From NCBI GenBank assembly GCA_013289665.1, contig JABCZN010000010.1, positions 62,001 through 126,000 of the forward strand: a DNA stretch of 64,000 nt, given 5' to 3'. The notes under the pieces were generated by a model. It saw nothing but the letters and a program-made list of their open reading frames with translations, did not search any database and had not been told where the DNA came from. How positions within the stretch are numbered: position 1 is the first letter of the stretch; every line of letters starts with the position of its first letter. This document shows, in pieces, positions 8,603 through 16,728 of the stretch. A program made the translations under genes and the position numbers. Source of the stretch: Acidobacteriota bacterium (GTDB taxonomy: Bacteria > Acidobacteriota > Terriglobia > Acidiferrales > UBA7541).

Positions 8603-10864
8603 TCACGCCAGCCCAAGTTTCGACAGCGGCATCTCTCTCAGGCGTTTTCCCGTCGCCGCAAATATCGCGTTGTACAGCGCAGGCGCAAACGGCGGCAACC
8701 CAGGCTCACCGATTCCCGCTGGCGGCGCCTCGCTGGCCACGATGTGGACGTTGGTTTCCCGCGGCGCTACGTTCATGCGCGCCACCTGGTAGGAGTCAAA
8801 GTTGGACTGGTCAACGACGCCGTTGGTGGCCGTGATTTCGCCATAAAGGGCGATGCTTGTGCCCATCGTGGCCGCGCCTTCAAATTGCTGACGGACCGTG
8901 AGTGGGTTGACGATCGTTCCGGCATCCAGCGCGGAATCCACGCGATGGATCTTTACCTGGCCGTCCTTTACTTCAGCTTCGACGACCGTCGCGACGTAAG
9001 TCAGGAAGCTGCGGTGCATGGCGATACCCATTCCCAATCCGTTCCCGAGCTTTCGCTTGCCCCAGCCGGATTTTTCCGCCGCGAGTTCGACGACTCGGCG
9101 AAACCTTGCGACGTCGATGGGATACTGCGTGTAGTCACCGTCGTAGTTGGTGTAATCCTTGGGGAGTTCGGTCTTCGGGATGATGCGGTCTGGCCCGAGG
9201 AGCGCCAGCAAGTAATCCACCTGATCTTTTCCTGCCGCGTTTGCCAATTCGCCGACAAAGGAATGAATTCCAAAGGCGTGATAAATATTGGCCACCGAGC
9301 GCAGCCAGCCGATGCGGGTGTGCGCGGGTGCGGGCCCGTTTTCAGCCCGATGGTTGGCCAGCGCGAAGGGCACGTCGCTGAATCCGAGCCCGATTTCTCC
9401 GGCGTCGGCATATTCCGTCGGGTCGAACGTCGAAGCAATCGGCGGAAACACGCTGCGCTGCAGCCATGCTGTGGGCTTGCCGTCGGCCCCGAGTGTGGCT
9501 TTGAAATACATGGCCGCCACCGAGTGGAAGGAATCAAACTTGATGTCGTCTTCGCGGCTCCAGACAACCTTGACCGGCTTTCCGGTTTTTTTCGAGAGCA
9601 CCGCCGCCTCCACGATAAAATCGGGAAAAGACTTACGGCCGAATCCGCCGCCGAGCAGCGTCACATTCACGGTGACATCTTCCTTCTTGAGTCCCACCGC
9701 CGCGGCAATCGCCTCCTGTGCGCCCTGCGGGTTTTGCGAAGGCGCCCAGGCCTCCACCTTTCCATCCTTAAACACGGCCAGAGCGGCTGGCGGCTCCATT
9801 GAGGCGTGGGCCAGCATCGGTGCATAGTATTGCGCCTCGACAACCTTGCCGCCCTTCTTGAATTCCGCGTCAACGTTGCCGTTTTCCCGCACCACTTTGC
9901 CTGGTTTGAGCGAAGTCGCTTCCAATTCCTTGCGGAAGGCATCCGACTTCCAGGCGCTGTGCTCGCTCTTGGTCCATTCGACCTTCAACTTCTTCTTCGC
10001 CTGAAACGCCGCCCAGGTATTGTCAGCAAGGACTGCAACTCCGCCCAGCGCCTGGTAGCCCACGGGCGGCTTGAACGTGTCGATCACGGCGGTTTGCTTT
10101 ACACCGGCGACTTTCAGGGCGGCCGCGTCGTCCACACTTTTTGCGGAACTCCCGTAAACCGGAGGGTGCATCACAGACGCGTACAACATCCCGTCCAGCC
10201 GCGCATCCTGGCCGTACAGGGCCTGGCCGGAGCACATATTCTTCAGGTCATAAGCTGGTTTGGGCTTGCCAATATAGCGCCAATCCGTGCGCGCCTTCAG
10301 TTCGAACTCTTCACGCTTTGGCACAGGCAACTTGGACGCCGCGGAAGCCAGTTCTCCGTAGCTCGCCTTTTTGCCGCTTGCCTTGTGCATCACCACGCCG
10401 GGTTCGGTCGTACATTCTTTTTCCGGGACGCCCCATTTCTGCGCCGCGGCACGCACCAGCATCAGCCGGCCGCTGGCGCCAGATTCCCGCAGCGTGTCGA
10501 AGAAACTTCTTACAGAGTGCGAGCCATCCGTGTCCTGGTCGCCGTATTTCGCGTCTCCCCCGCCCTGCACAACTTTCACACGATTCCAGTCGGCGTCCAG
10601 TTCATCGGCCACGATCATCGGCAATCCTGTGCGGTTGCCGCTGCCCATCTCCGCCCGGTGGGCAATGATATAAACCGTTCCGTCCGTCGCGATTGCGAGA
10701 TACACGTTGGGCTGCAGCGCCGCCGCGGCCATGGATTCCGCGGAGGAAGGCTCTGCGGCTGCCAGCAAGTTCTCCGGCAAATACCGCGCGCTCAGGACAA
10801 AAGCGCCCGCACCCACGATCCCTTTGAGAAAACCGCGACGGCTCACATTTTCAATTTGGATCAT
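8603..10864 (-). CDS. Xanthine dehydrogenase-family molybdopterin-binding subunit (IorB-like)
   Basis: A 753-residue protein resembling the large subunit of isoquinoline 1-oxidoreductase and membrane-linked aldehyde dehydrogenases. The N-terminus carries a twin-arginine signal (SRRGFLKG then a hydrophobic stretch), so the folded cofactor-loaded enzyme is exported. Typical stretches include GGGFGRKSFPDF and EPGLPPFAPAL near the C-terminus, the latter containing the expected catalytic glutamate region. The small [2Fe-2S] subunit (IorA) that normally precedes it is absent here: the upstream neighbour is a divergent esterase. It may use a partner encoded elsewhere. The substrate is unknown. Confidence 0.88.
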   Translation of the reverse strand: MIQIENVSRRGFLKGIVGAGAFVLSARYLPENLLAAAEPSSAESMAAAALQPNVYLAIATDGTVYIIAHRAEMGSGNRTGLPMIVADELDADWNRVKVVQGGGDAKYGDQDTDGSHSVRSFFDTLRESGASGRLMLVRAAAQKWGVPEKECTTEPGVVMHKASGKKASYGELASAASKLPVPKREEFELKARTDWRYIGKPKPAYDLKNMCSGQALYGQDARLDGMLYASVMHPPVYGSSAKSVDDAAALKVAGVKQTAVIDTFKPPVGYQALGGVAVLADNTWAAFQAKKKLKVEWTKSEHSAWKSDAFRKELEATSLKPGKVVRENGNVDAEFKKGGKVVEAQYYAPMLAHASMEPPAALAVFKDGKVEAWAPSQNPQGAQEAIAAAVGLKKEDVTVNVTLLGGGFGRKSFPDFIVEAAVLSKKTGKPVKVVWSREDDIKFDSFHSVAAMYFKATLGADGKPTAWLQRSVFPPIASTFDPTEYADAGEIGLGFSDVPFALANHRAENGPAPAHTRIGWLRSVANIYHAFGIHSFVGELANAAGKDQVDYLLALLGPDRIIPKTELPKDYTNYDGDYTQYPIDVARFRRVVELAAEKSGWGKRKLGNGLGMGIAMHRSFLTYVATVVEAEVKDGQVKIHRVDSALDAGTIVNPLTVRQQFEGAATMGTSIALYGEITATNGVVDQSNFDSYQVARMNVAPRETNVHIVASEAPPAGIGEPGLPPFAPALYNAIFAATGKRLREMPLSKLGLA

Positions 10865-11063
10865 GTCCTCACCTGACCGGGCTCATAGGCCGACGAAAAT
10901 CACCCAAAATTCGCCTGCTTCCGTTCTCTATCCTACCTGCATTCTACTGGCTTGCAAGCCCGGATGATTCTCTCTCTGATTCCGCCTAAGAACCCGCAAA
11001 CTCATTGCCCTGTTCGCTGTCGGCTGGCATACTCGACTCCCGCGGCACGGAGAGCAATTCACA

Positions 11064-11792
11064 ATGAAACGCGAATATCACCGCTGGCATTCCCCACGGC
11101 TGGGCCTTGAACTTGGCGTCGTGGTTTATGGTCACTGGGGGCCACCGCTCGTGGGCTTTCCCACCAGCGCGGGAGACGAATGGGAGCTCGAAGGGCAGAG
11201 CATGGTGGGCGCGCTGGCAGAATTTATTGAAGCCGGGCGCATCAAGTTATTCACGGTGAATTCGATCAACGGACAGAGTTTTTACAATAAGGGCGCGCAT
11301 CCGTTTCACCGCAGTTATGTGCAGTCGGTTTTCGATTCCTACTTGCGCGAGGAAGTTGTGCCGTTCATCTGGGAGAACTGCCAGTCGCGCGTGGCGATTG
11401 CCACGATGGGGGCTTCCTTCGGCGCATATCATGCAGCAAATACGCTGTTCAAGCATCCGGACATTTTCAAGCGCTGCTTTGCAATGTCGGGAGTATACGA
11501 CCTGAGGAATTTCATGGACGGCCTGTATGACGACAACTTTTATTTCAACAATCCCGTTGACTATCTGGCGAATCTTTCCGATGCCTGGTATTACGAGCAG
11601 CTTCGTTCCTCGGATATCCACCTGATCACCGGCACAGGCCAGTGGGAACACAGCGGCCCGACCTACCGCCTCTCCGACGTGCTCAGAAGCAAAGGCATCC
11701 GCCACTCCGTAGACAACTGGGGCCCCGAAGGCGGGCACGACTGGCCCTACTGGAAGCACCAGATGCGTTCCTACGTCTCACAGCTCTATTGA
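11064..11792 (+). CDS. Esterase family alpha/beta hydrolase
   Basis: A 242-residue cytoplasmic protein of the putative esterase (esterase D-like) family. The nucleophile elbow is GASFGAY (GxSxG), and the catalytic histidine is probably in GPEGGHDWPYWKHQM near the C-terminus. No signal peptide is seen. It is divergent from the molybdenum hydroxylase gene (200-base gap holding both promoters) and convergent with the amide-ligase operon. Its substrate cannot be inferred. Confidence 0.85.
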   Translation: MKREYHRWHSPRLGLELGVVVYGHWGPPLVGFPTSAGDEWELEGQSMVGALAEFIEAGRIKLFTVNSINGQSFYNKGAHPFHRSYVQSVFDSYLREEVVPFIWENCQSRVAIATMGASFGAYHAANTLFKHPDIFKRCFAMSGVYDLRNFMDGLYDDNFYFNNPVDYLANLSDAWYYEQLRSSDIHLITGTGQWEHSGPTYRLSDVLRSKGIRHSVDNWGPEGGHDWPYWKHQMRSYVSQLY

Positions 11793-11841
11793 TTTTCTCG
11801 TCTAGGCGCAGGCCTTTAGCCCGGCCCGGCTCGCACAGGCT

Positions 11842-12864
11842 TCACAGCCCCAGGTGGTCCATCTGGTAGTGACCCTTTTCGATCACCTGGTCCTGGTCGA
11901 TCCAGACGTCGCAATTCCTGGTCAGCACGTCCACGTGGGTGCGTGATTTCCAGTTGGCGTGGGTCTGGCTGCCGTAGGGATCGCCGAACGCGATGTGCAC
12001 GCCGGGGAATTTCTCGTCCTGCAGAAGGATGCCGATCATCCGCGTCAGGCCGAGGTTGGTGCCGAAGGCGAGTTCGCCGACGCGATCGCTGTTCTCATCC
12101 GTATGGCAATAGCGCCAGAATTCGTCTTCCAGATCCTTGCGTTGGCATTCGGCGTGCACCAGCCGCCCGCCAATAATTTGAAGAACCAGAGGCGTTTCCC
12201 GCAGATCGCCATATTTTCCGTTGAAGTAATCGCCCGCAGTCGCGTCACACACAAACCTCCCATCCACAGTGCCGGGAGTCGTGAACACTTCGCCCGCCGG
12301 CAAATTCGACCAGTAGCGCGGGCTGATGAGGCCACTGGTCTTTACCCAATCCAGGTGGCGGTCAAAGTGCGCGGAAAAGGAAGTGCCCGCTTCCGTCTTC
12401 ACCGTGAGCGTTTCCGCGCGAAGCATCCGTTCGCGCAGTTTGTCGCTCAGGCGGTCCACCATGTGGTAATCCGCGCGCATGCCTTCCTGCATGATTTCGG
12501 GAGTGACGCCCACCATGTGCGCGTAACGAATCTGCCGGCGTTCCACCACTTTCACGATTGCCATTCGCGCGGTCAGTTCGCCCGGCTGCGGGGTCATGCA
12601 CAGCACCCCCACATCCGCCGTTTCCAGGGCTTCGAGCACAGCAGGAGGCGCGCCCTTCATCGGGCGAGGACCGAAATCCTCGAGGAGCAGGCCGGTAAGC
12701 TCGGCGCCGCGCCCATTCACGGCCCTTTCCAGGCTGGCGGCAACGCTGCGGCTGATTTCGTCCGCAATCAGCACAACATGTTCGCCCGGTTCGACACCCA
12801 GGCATACGTCAATGGCGTTTTCCGCGCCAGCCATCAGCTCGATTGGGGCGTTTCCAAAGGTCAT
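11842..12864 (-). CDS. M29 family aminopeptidase (leucyl aminopeptidase, AmpS-like)
   Basis: About 340 residues. The C-terminal half has the metallopeptidase family M29 pattern: GELAFGTNLG with the metal-binding glutamate, LLQDEKFPGVHIAFGDPYG with acidic and histidine ligands, and SRTHVDVLT with a second histidine. The family releases N-terminal residues from peptides using a two-metal centre. The start at 12864 is chosen because the longer frame from 12996 would run into the upstream gene, and MTFGNAPIELMAGAEN is a typical N-terminus. It is the last gene of the GCS2/ATP-grasp operon, 46 bases after the permuted ATP-grasp, so it may trim or recycle that pathway's product. Confidence 0.88.
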   Translation of the reverse strand: MTFGNAPIELMAGAENAIDVCLGVEPGEHVVLIADEISRSVAASLERAVNGRGAELTGLLLEDFGPRPMKGAPPAVLEALETADVGVLCMTPQPGELTARMAIVKVVERRQIRYAHMVGVTPEIMQEGMRADYHMVDRLSDKLRERMLRAETLTVKTEAGTSFSAHFDRHLDWVKTSGLISPRYWSNLPAGEVFTTPGTVDGRFVCDATAGDYFNGKYGDLRETPLVLQIIGGRLVHAECQRKDLEDEFWRYCHTDENSDRVGELAFGTNLGLTRMIGILLQDEKFPGVHIAFGDPYGSQTHANWKSRTHVDVLTRNCDVWIDQDQVIEKGHYQMDHLGL

Positions 12865-12910
12865 CTCTACTATTTTACCTGATTCTTCGGCCGTGCCAAA
12901 AACGCGCTGG

Positions 12911-14338
12911 CTACAAGTTGCCTTGTCCGGCCACTTTTTCGGCCCGTTTGGGTTCGACGCGGAACCCTGGAATCTGGCCGCCCCCGCTCGTGACATTGGC
13001 CAGGCTGCTGGCGCTCAATCGGGTCAAAAATCCCGCGAGTTTTCTGCGGAACATATAGGGCGCCAGGTCCACCAGCATGTCGCGGAACTCGACTTTTCCG
13101 TTGGCGCCAATGTAGGGGAACTCGCCGCGGCTCATGGCAATTTTCTCCTGCACAATCCAGCAGCCGTGCTCTTTCGCCGATCCTCCGCCGGGAAGAGCTT
13201 GCTGGATCGATTTTTCCCAGTGCTTTGCTTCGGCTTCCCATCCGAGGGTCACGCCGGTCCCGCCATATTCATCGCTGGGTTTCAGCACCAGATCCTTCTG
13301 ATTTTTCCGGATGTAATCGAGCAATGCGATCGGTTTGCCCCGGTGATCCGTTTCGACGTCTTCGACCACGCGGGTCCACGGCACATGCTGCTCGATCACA
13401 TCCAATTCTTCGGGAGTGAATAGTTTTCGATTCTTCTCGTCCGTCAGCACGGCAAAGAACGCCTTTACGTGGGGAATCTTGCAGCGGAAATTGTTGGCCA
13501 CGCAGACCGCTTGCGCTTCGTAGGCTTTCACGAGTGCTGCGCACTCCGTTGGCCGGGCAACGATGTCGTTGATCAGCACGCGCCGGTAAACGAGATCGAT
13601 CTTCTTGCCCTTCGCCCATAGGGACTTTCCGTCCCACTCGAGTTCCCCGGGGTCTGAGAGCACCACCGGTACTCGCAGGGCTTCGAAGCGCTGCTTCAAA
13701 ATCTCAAATTCACTCCAGGTCGGAACCTCCTTCCAGTCCACGATCAGCATCTGCGGCTGCTGCGAGGTGCCGCCCCAATCTCGATACGTTCCAACGAGCG
13801 CATCCAGAAGCCTTGCGCTCAACGGATAGTTGTGAACTTCAAATTTCTTTGCAAACTCCTTCATGATCGGCAATTCGCGGAAGAGTTCCGAGAGTGCTTC
13901 CGTGTATCCCGCGCCGGCCGGTGACTCGCCGTTATATTCGGTGAATTTCAACGAATCCGGGAGCAGGAACGCGTCCACGCGCGAGGCCGTGCTCGCCGGG
14001 CCGCCACCAGCGGGCAAGCGCACCAGGCGTTCTTCTTCCGAGCGCAGGTGAAATTGAGAGAAAAGCGTTTTATCGTCCATGGCCAGGCTGGCCATGCGCT
14101 CACCGAGGCGCGCGAGCGTTTCTGTGGCATGCCGCACGCGGGCTTCGGCTTCCGGCGAAAGAAAAAATGGCCGCAGAAATGGGCAGTGAACGCGATTACC
14201 GAAGGTGAGCTTGGCCTCCTTCAGTTCTTTCAGGAATTTGTTCGGAAAGCCAGGAGACTCCTCGAGCATGGGCCGCAGGAGGTCATTCCAATATTCGACC
14301 GGATCCGGGCCAGGAGATGGAATTCGTCGGGCATTCAT
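12911..14338 (-). CDS. Circularly permuted ATP-grasp protein
   Basis: About 475 residues related to CP-ATP-grasp/glutathionylspermidine synthase-like proteins. It has the early motif EYNGESPAGAGYTEALSE, later VANNFRCKIPHVKAFFAVL, and nucleotide-binding segments LVLKPSDEYGGTGVTLG and GCWIVQEKI. This order is that of the permuted fold. The expected reaction is ATP-dependent joining of a carboxylate to an amine via an acyl phosphate. The start at 14338 overlaps the stop of the preceding ATP-grasp gene as ATGA, implying translational coupling; the frame from 14437 would extend into that gene. Substrates are unknown. Confidence 0.85.
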   Translation of the reverse strand: MNARRIPSPGPDPVEYWNDLLRPMLEESPGFPNKFLKELKEAKLTFGNRVHCPFLRPFFLSPEAEARVRHATETLARLGERMASLAMDDKTLFSQFHLRSEEERLVRLPAGGGPASTASRVDAFLLPDSLKFTEYNGESPAGAGYTEALSELFRELPIMKEFAKKFEVHNYPLSARLLDALVGTYRDWGGTSQQPQMLIVDWKEVPTWSEFEILKQRFEALRVPVVLSDPGELEWDGKSLWAKGKKIDLVYRRVLINDIVARPTECAALVKAYEAQAVCVANNFRCKIPHVKAFFAVLTDEKNRKLFTPEELDVIEQHVPWTRVVEDVETDHRGKPIALLDYIRKNQKDLVLKPSDEYGGTGVTLGWEAEAKHWEKSIQQALPGGGSAKEHGCWIVQEKIAMSRGEFPYIGANGKVEFRDMLVDLAPYMFRRKLAGFLTRLSASSLANVTSGGGQIPGFRVEPKRAEKVAGQGNL

Positions 14339-15345
14339 CGCTTCGTAGATCCCGAAGGTGCGGATCCGGCCGCTTGCGCCGCACGAGGCGCTCCGGTGAA
14401 CCCCGCGGCCGCGCCGACGCCCAGCATCTCTTCCCATCGCGGCCAGGTGTTGGCGACATTGCCGTTGAGCGCGCGGTCGATCACCAGCCGTGCCATTTTT
14501 TCCACTACATGCTCGAAATAGAATTCGGTGATGCGGTCGCGCTCGAAATCCGGAGCGGGGTTCAGGAAGTCAATGGCGTAAGGCACTCCGTCTTTGACGG
14601 CGAATTCGATGGTGTTCATTTCATAGCCCAGCGCCAGGTTGATCGTCTGCGCGTCTTTCACCACGCGGGCGCCAAGTTCCTTTGACAAATAACTGTGTTC
14701 CACCAGGTATTTGCGTTCTTTGGGGTCGTACGCCACGGGCAAAATGTCCGTCTTGCCGAAGGTGAAGCAGCGCACATACTGGCCGAAGTCAATGAACTCC
14801 TGCAGCGTCATCGGATAGGGAGAAGTCTTGTCGTACGCCTCCAGAAGCTCTTCCTTGTTGTGCACCTTGTAGACGTGCTTCCAGCCACCGCCAGAGAATG
14901 GTTTCAGAATCGCAGGGCGCCCGACGTAATCAAGAAGCCCGTCCCAGTCGATCGGATACGTCAGGTTTCGCAGCGATTCCGAGTTGATGTCCACATCGGC
15001 CGGATAACCTTTCTGCGGCAGCAGCACGGTTTTCGGAATCGCGATGCCCAGCTTCGACGCCACCGAATAATTGAAATATTTGTCGTCCGCCGTCCACCAG
15101 AACGGGTTGTTGATGACGTAAGTGCCTTCGAGCACGGCGTGTTTCAGATAGCCGCGGTAATACTCCACTTCGTGTGAGATGCGGTCCACGATCACGCGAT
15201 ATTCCGCGGGCTCCCCCATCTTCGTGCCGCCTAGCTTTACAAACCCGGCCGTCACGCCTTCCTTTTTCCCGAGTTCGTTCACACGCGCGATAAACGCCGG
15301 AGGAAAGCTGAACTCGCGTCCACACATCAACCCAACCTTAGCCAT
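14335..15345 (-). CDS. ATP-grasp carboxylate-amine ligase
   Basis: A 336-residue protein with classical ATP-grasp features: PAILKPFSGGGWKHVYKV (phosphate/adenine-binding strand and loop), MTLQEFIDFGQYVRCF, and NTIEFAVKDGVPYAIDFLNPAPDFE, which supplies the metal-binding E, D and N. An alanine- and glycine-rich tail of about 25 residues follows. The start MAKVGLMCGREFSFPP sits next to a GGAGGA sequence just upstream. It is the second gene of the operon, 47 bases after the GCS2 gene and overlapping the permuted ATP-grasp by four bases. Confidence 0.85.
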   Translation of the reverse strand: MAKVGLMCGREFSFPPAFIARVNELGKKEGVTAGFVKLGGTKMGEPAEYRVIVDRISHEVEYYRGYLKHAVLEGTYVINNPFWWTADDKYFNYSVASKLGIAIPKTVLLPQKGYPADVDINSESLRNLTYPIDWDGLLDYVGRPAILKPFSGGGWKHVYKVHNKEELLEAYDKTSPYPMTLQEFIDFGQYVRCFTFGKTDILPVAYDPKERKYLVEHSYLSKELGARVVKDAQTINLALGYEMNTIEFAVKDGVPYAIDFLNPAPDFERDRITEFYFEHVVEKMARLVIDRALNGNVANTWPRWEEMLGVGAAAGFTGAPRAAQAAGSAPSGSTKR

Positions 15346-15392
15346 GGGATCCTCCTCTTGCCTTGCTCATCCACATTGCTCGAACTCCCGCT

Positions 15393-16532
15393 TCAGTTAA
15401 TCGCGGCCGCCGAATTCGATTTCGCGTCCAGGACGCTTGCGCGGGTCTCCATCACCAGGTGGCGCACCACGTCCTTCAGGTCACCGGTCTGCTGGTAAAC
15501 GCGCAACTGGCGCTCCGCGCTTGTCCCCTCGTTCAGGATCGTGTGGATATACTCGACGGCGCTGCGGCTGCCAAGCTCGTCCACCACGTCGTCGATCAAT
15601 TCCATCAGCTCCAGCATGAGTTCGCGCATCGGCACTTCCGCTTCGCGCCCGAAGTCGATCAGCTTTCCCTCAATGCCGTAGCGCGCGGCCCGCCACTTGT
15701 TCTCTTCGATCAGCGCCCGGCGATAAATTCGCCAGCTTTGGTTGTGGGTGTAGAGACGATGCAACTTGACTACGATGGCCTGGGTCAGCGCCGCGATTGC
15801 CACGGCTTCCTCGACGCGCGTGGCCGTGTCGAACATGCGGAATTCCAGGGTGCCGTAGGTGGGATGGGGACGCACGTCCCACCAGATTTTTTTCCCTGTG
15901 TCGATGCAGTTCAGTTTTACAAGCAAGTTGATGAAATTCTCGTACTCGCTCCACGACTCGAACACTTCGGGAATTCCCGTGCGCGGGAAACGCCGGAAAA
16001 CTGTGGTGCGGAACGATTTCAGGCCGGTGTTGCGCCCCATCCAGAAGGGCGAGCTGGTCGAGAGCGCCAGCAGGTGCGGCAGGAAATAACCCACCATGTT
16101 CATCATGTCAATCGTCGTCTGCTTGTCCGGCATGGCAACGTGGATGTGCATGCCGAAAATCAGGAGCGATCTTGCGAGTTGCCCCATTTCCTCCACAATA
16201 TTTTGGTAGCGTTCGCCGGGGGAAATCACCTGGTCGATCCAACTGGAAAATGGGTGCGTTCCCGCGGCGGCCACGCGCAAGCCGGTGCTTTCGGCGGCCA
16301 TCACCAGTTCGCTGCGCGTGCGGTGCATCTCCAGTCGAAGCTCGCTGACGTTGTCACAAATCTTTGTCCCCGTTTCGACGATGGACTGATGCATTTCCTG
16401 CTTCACGAGGTCGCCGACGCCGCGCGCGGCCGCGGAAGAGATGAGCTGCACTACGTGTGAACGCAGATCCAAAGTTTCCGGATCAATGATTTGGAATTCC
16501 TCTTCGACACCGATGGTGAAGCGGTGAGCCAT
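15393..16532 (-). CDS. Carboxylate-amine ligase, glutamate-cysteine ligase family 2 (YbdK-like)
   Basis: A 379-residue GCS2-family enzyme. The start MAHRFTIGVEEEFQIIDPET contains the family signature GVEEEF. LLIFGMHIHVAMPD and WWDVRPHPTYGTLEFRMFDT are the conserved active-site stretches. YbdK has weak gamma-glutamylcysteine ligase activity, but the physiological substrate of most homologues is unknown. It leads a minus-strand operon with two ATP-grasp ligases and an M29 peptidase, which suggests it makes a first amide bond in a multi-step ligation. A GGAGGG Shine-Dalgarno lies upstream. Confidence 0.92.
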   Translation of the reverse strand: MAHRFTIGVEEEFQIIDPETLDLRSHVVQLISSAAARGVGDLVKQEMHQSIVETGTKICDNVSELRLEMHRTRSELVMAAESTGLRVAAAGTHPFSSWIDQVISPGERYQNIVEEMGQLARSLLIFGMHIHVAMPDKQTTIDMMNMVGYFLPHLLALSTSSPFWMGRNTGLKSFRTTVFRRFPRTGIPEVFESWSEYENFINLLVKLNCIDTGKKIWWDVRPHPTYGTLEFRMFDTATRVEEAVAIAALTQAIVVKLHRLYTHNQSWRIYRRALIEENKWRAARYGIEGKLIDFGREAEVPMRELMLELMELIDDVVDELGSRSAVEYIHTILNEGTSAERQLRVYQQTGDLKDVVRHLVMETRASVLDAKSNSAAAIN

Positions 16533-16728
16533 AGTGGCCCTCCCGGCTGCTGAATCTCTTGTGGGGACTTCGGAGCCATATCATACTCCTACGCCTGCGA
16601 AAACTACATCGTACCCGTAGCGGTCAAGCCCCTGTCCATTGACACGGTCTGGTGCCTGCCATACACTCCGGCGTCATTGGGATATTCGGCCAGATGCAAT
16701 TATCTTTTATGAGGAATTGAGGGTCAGG

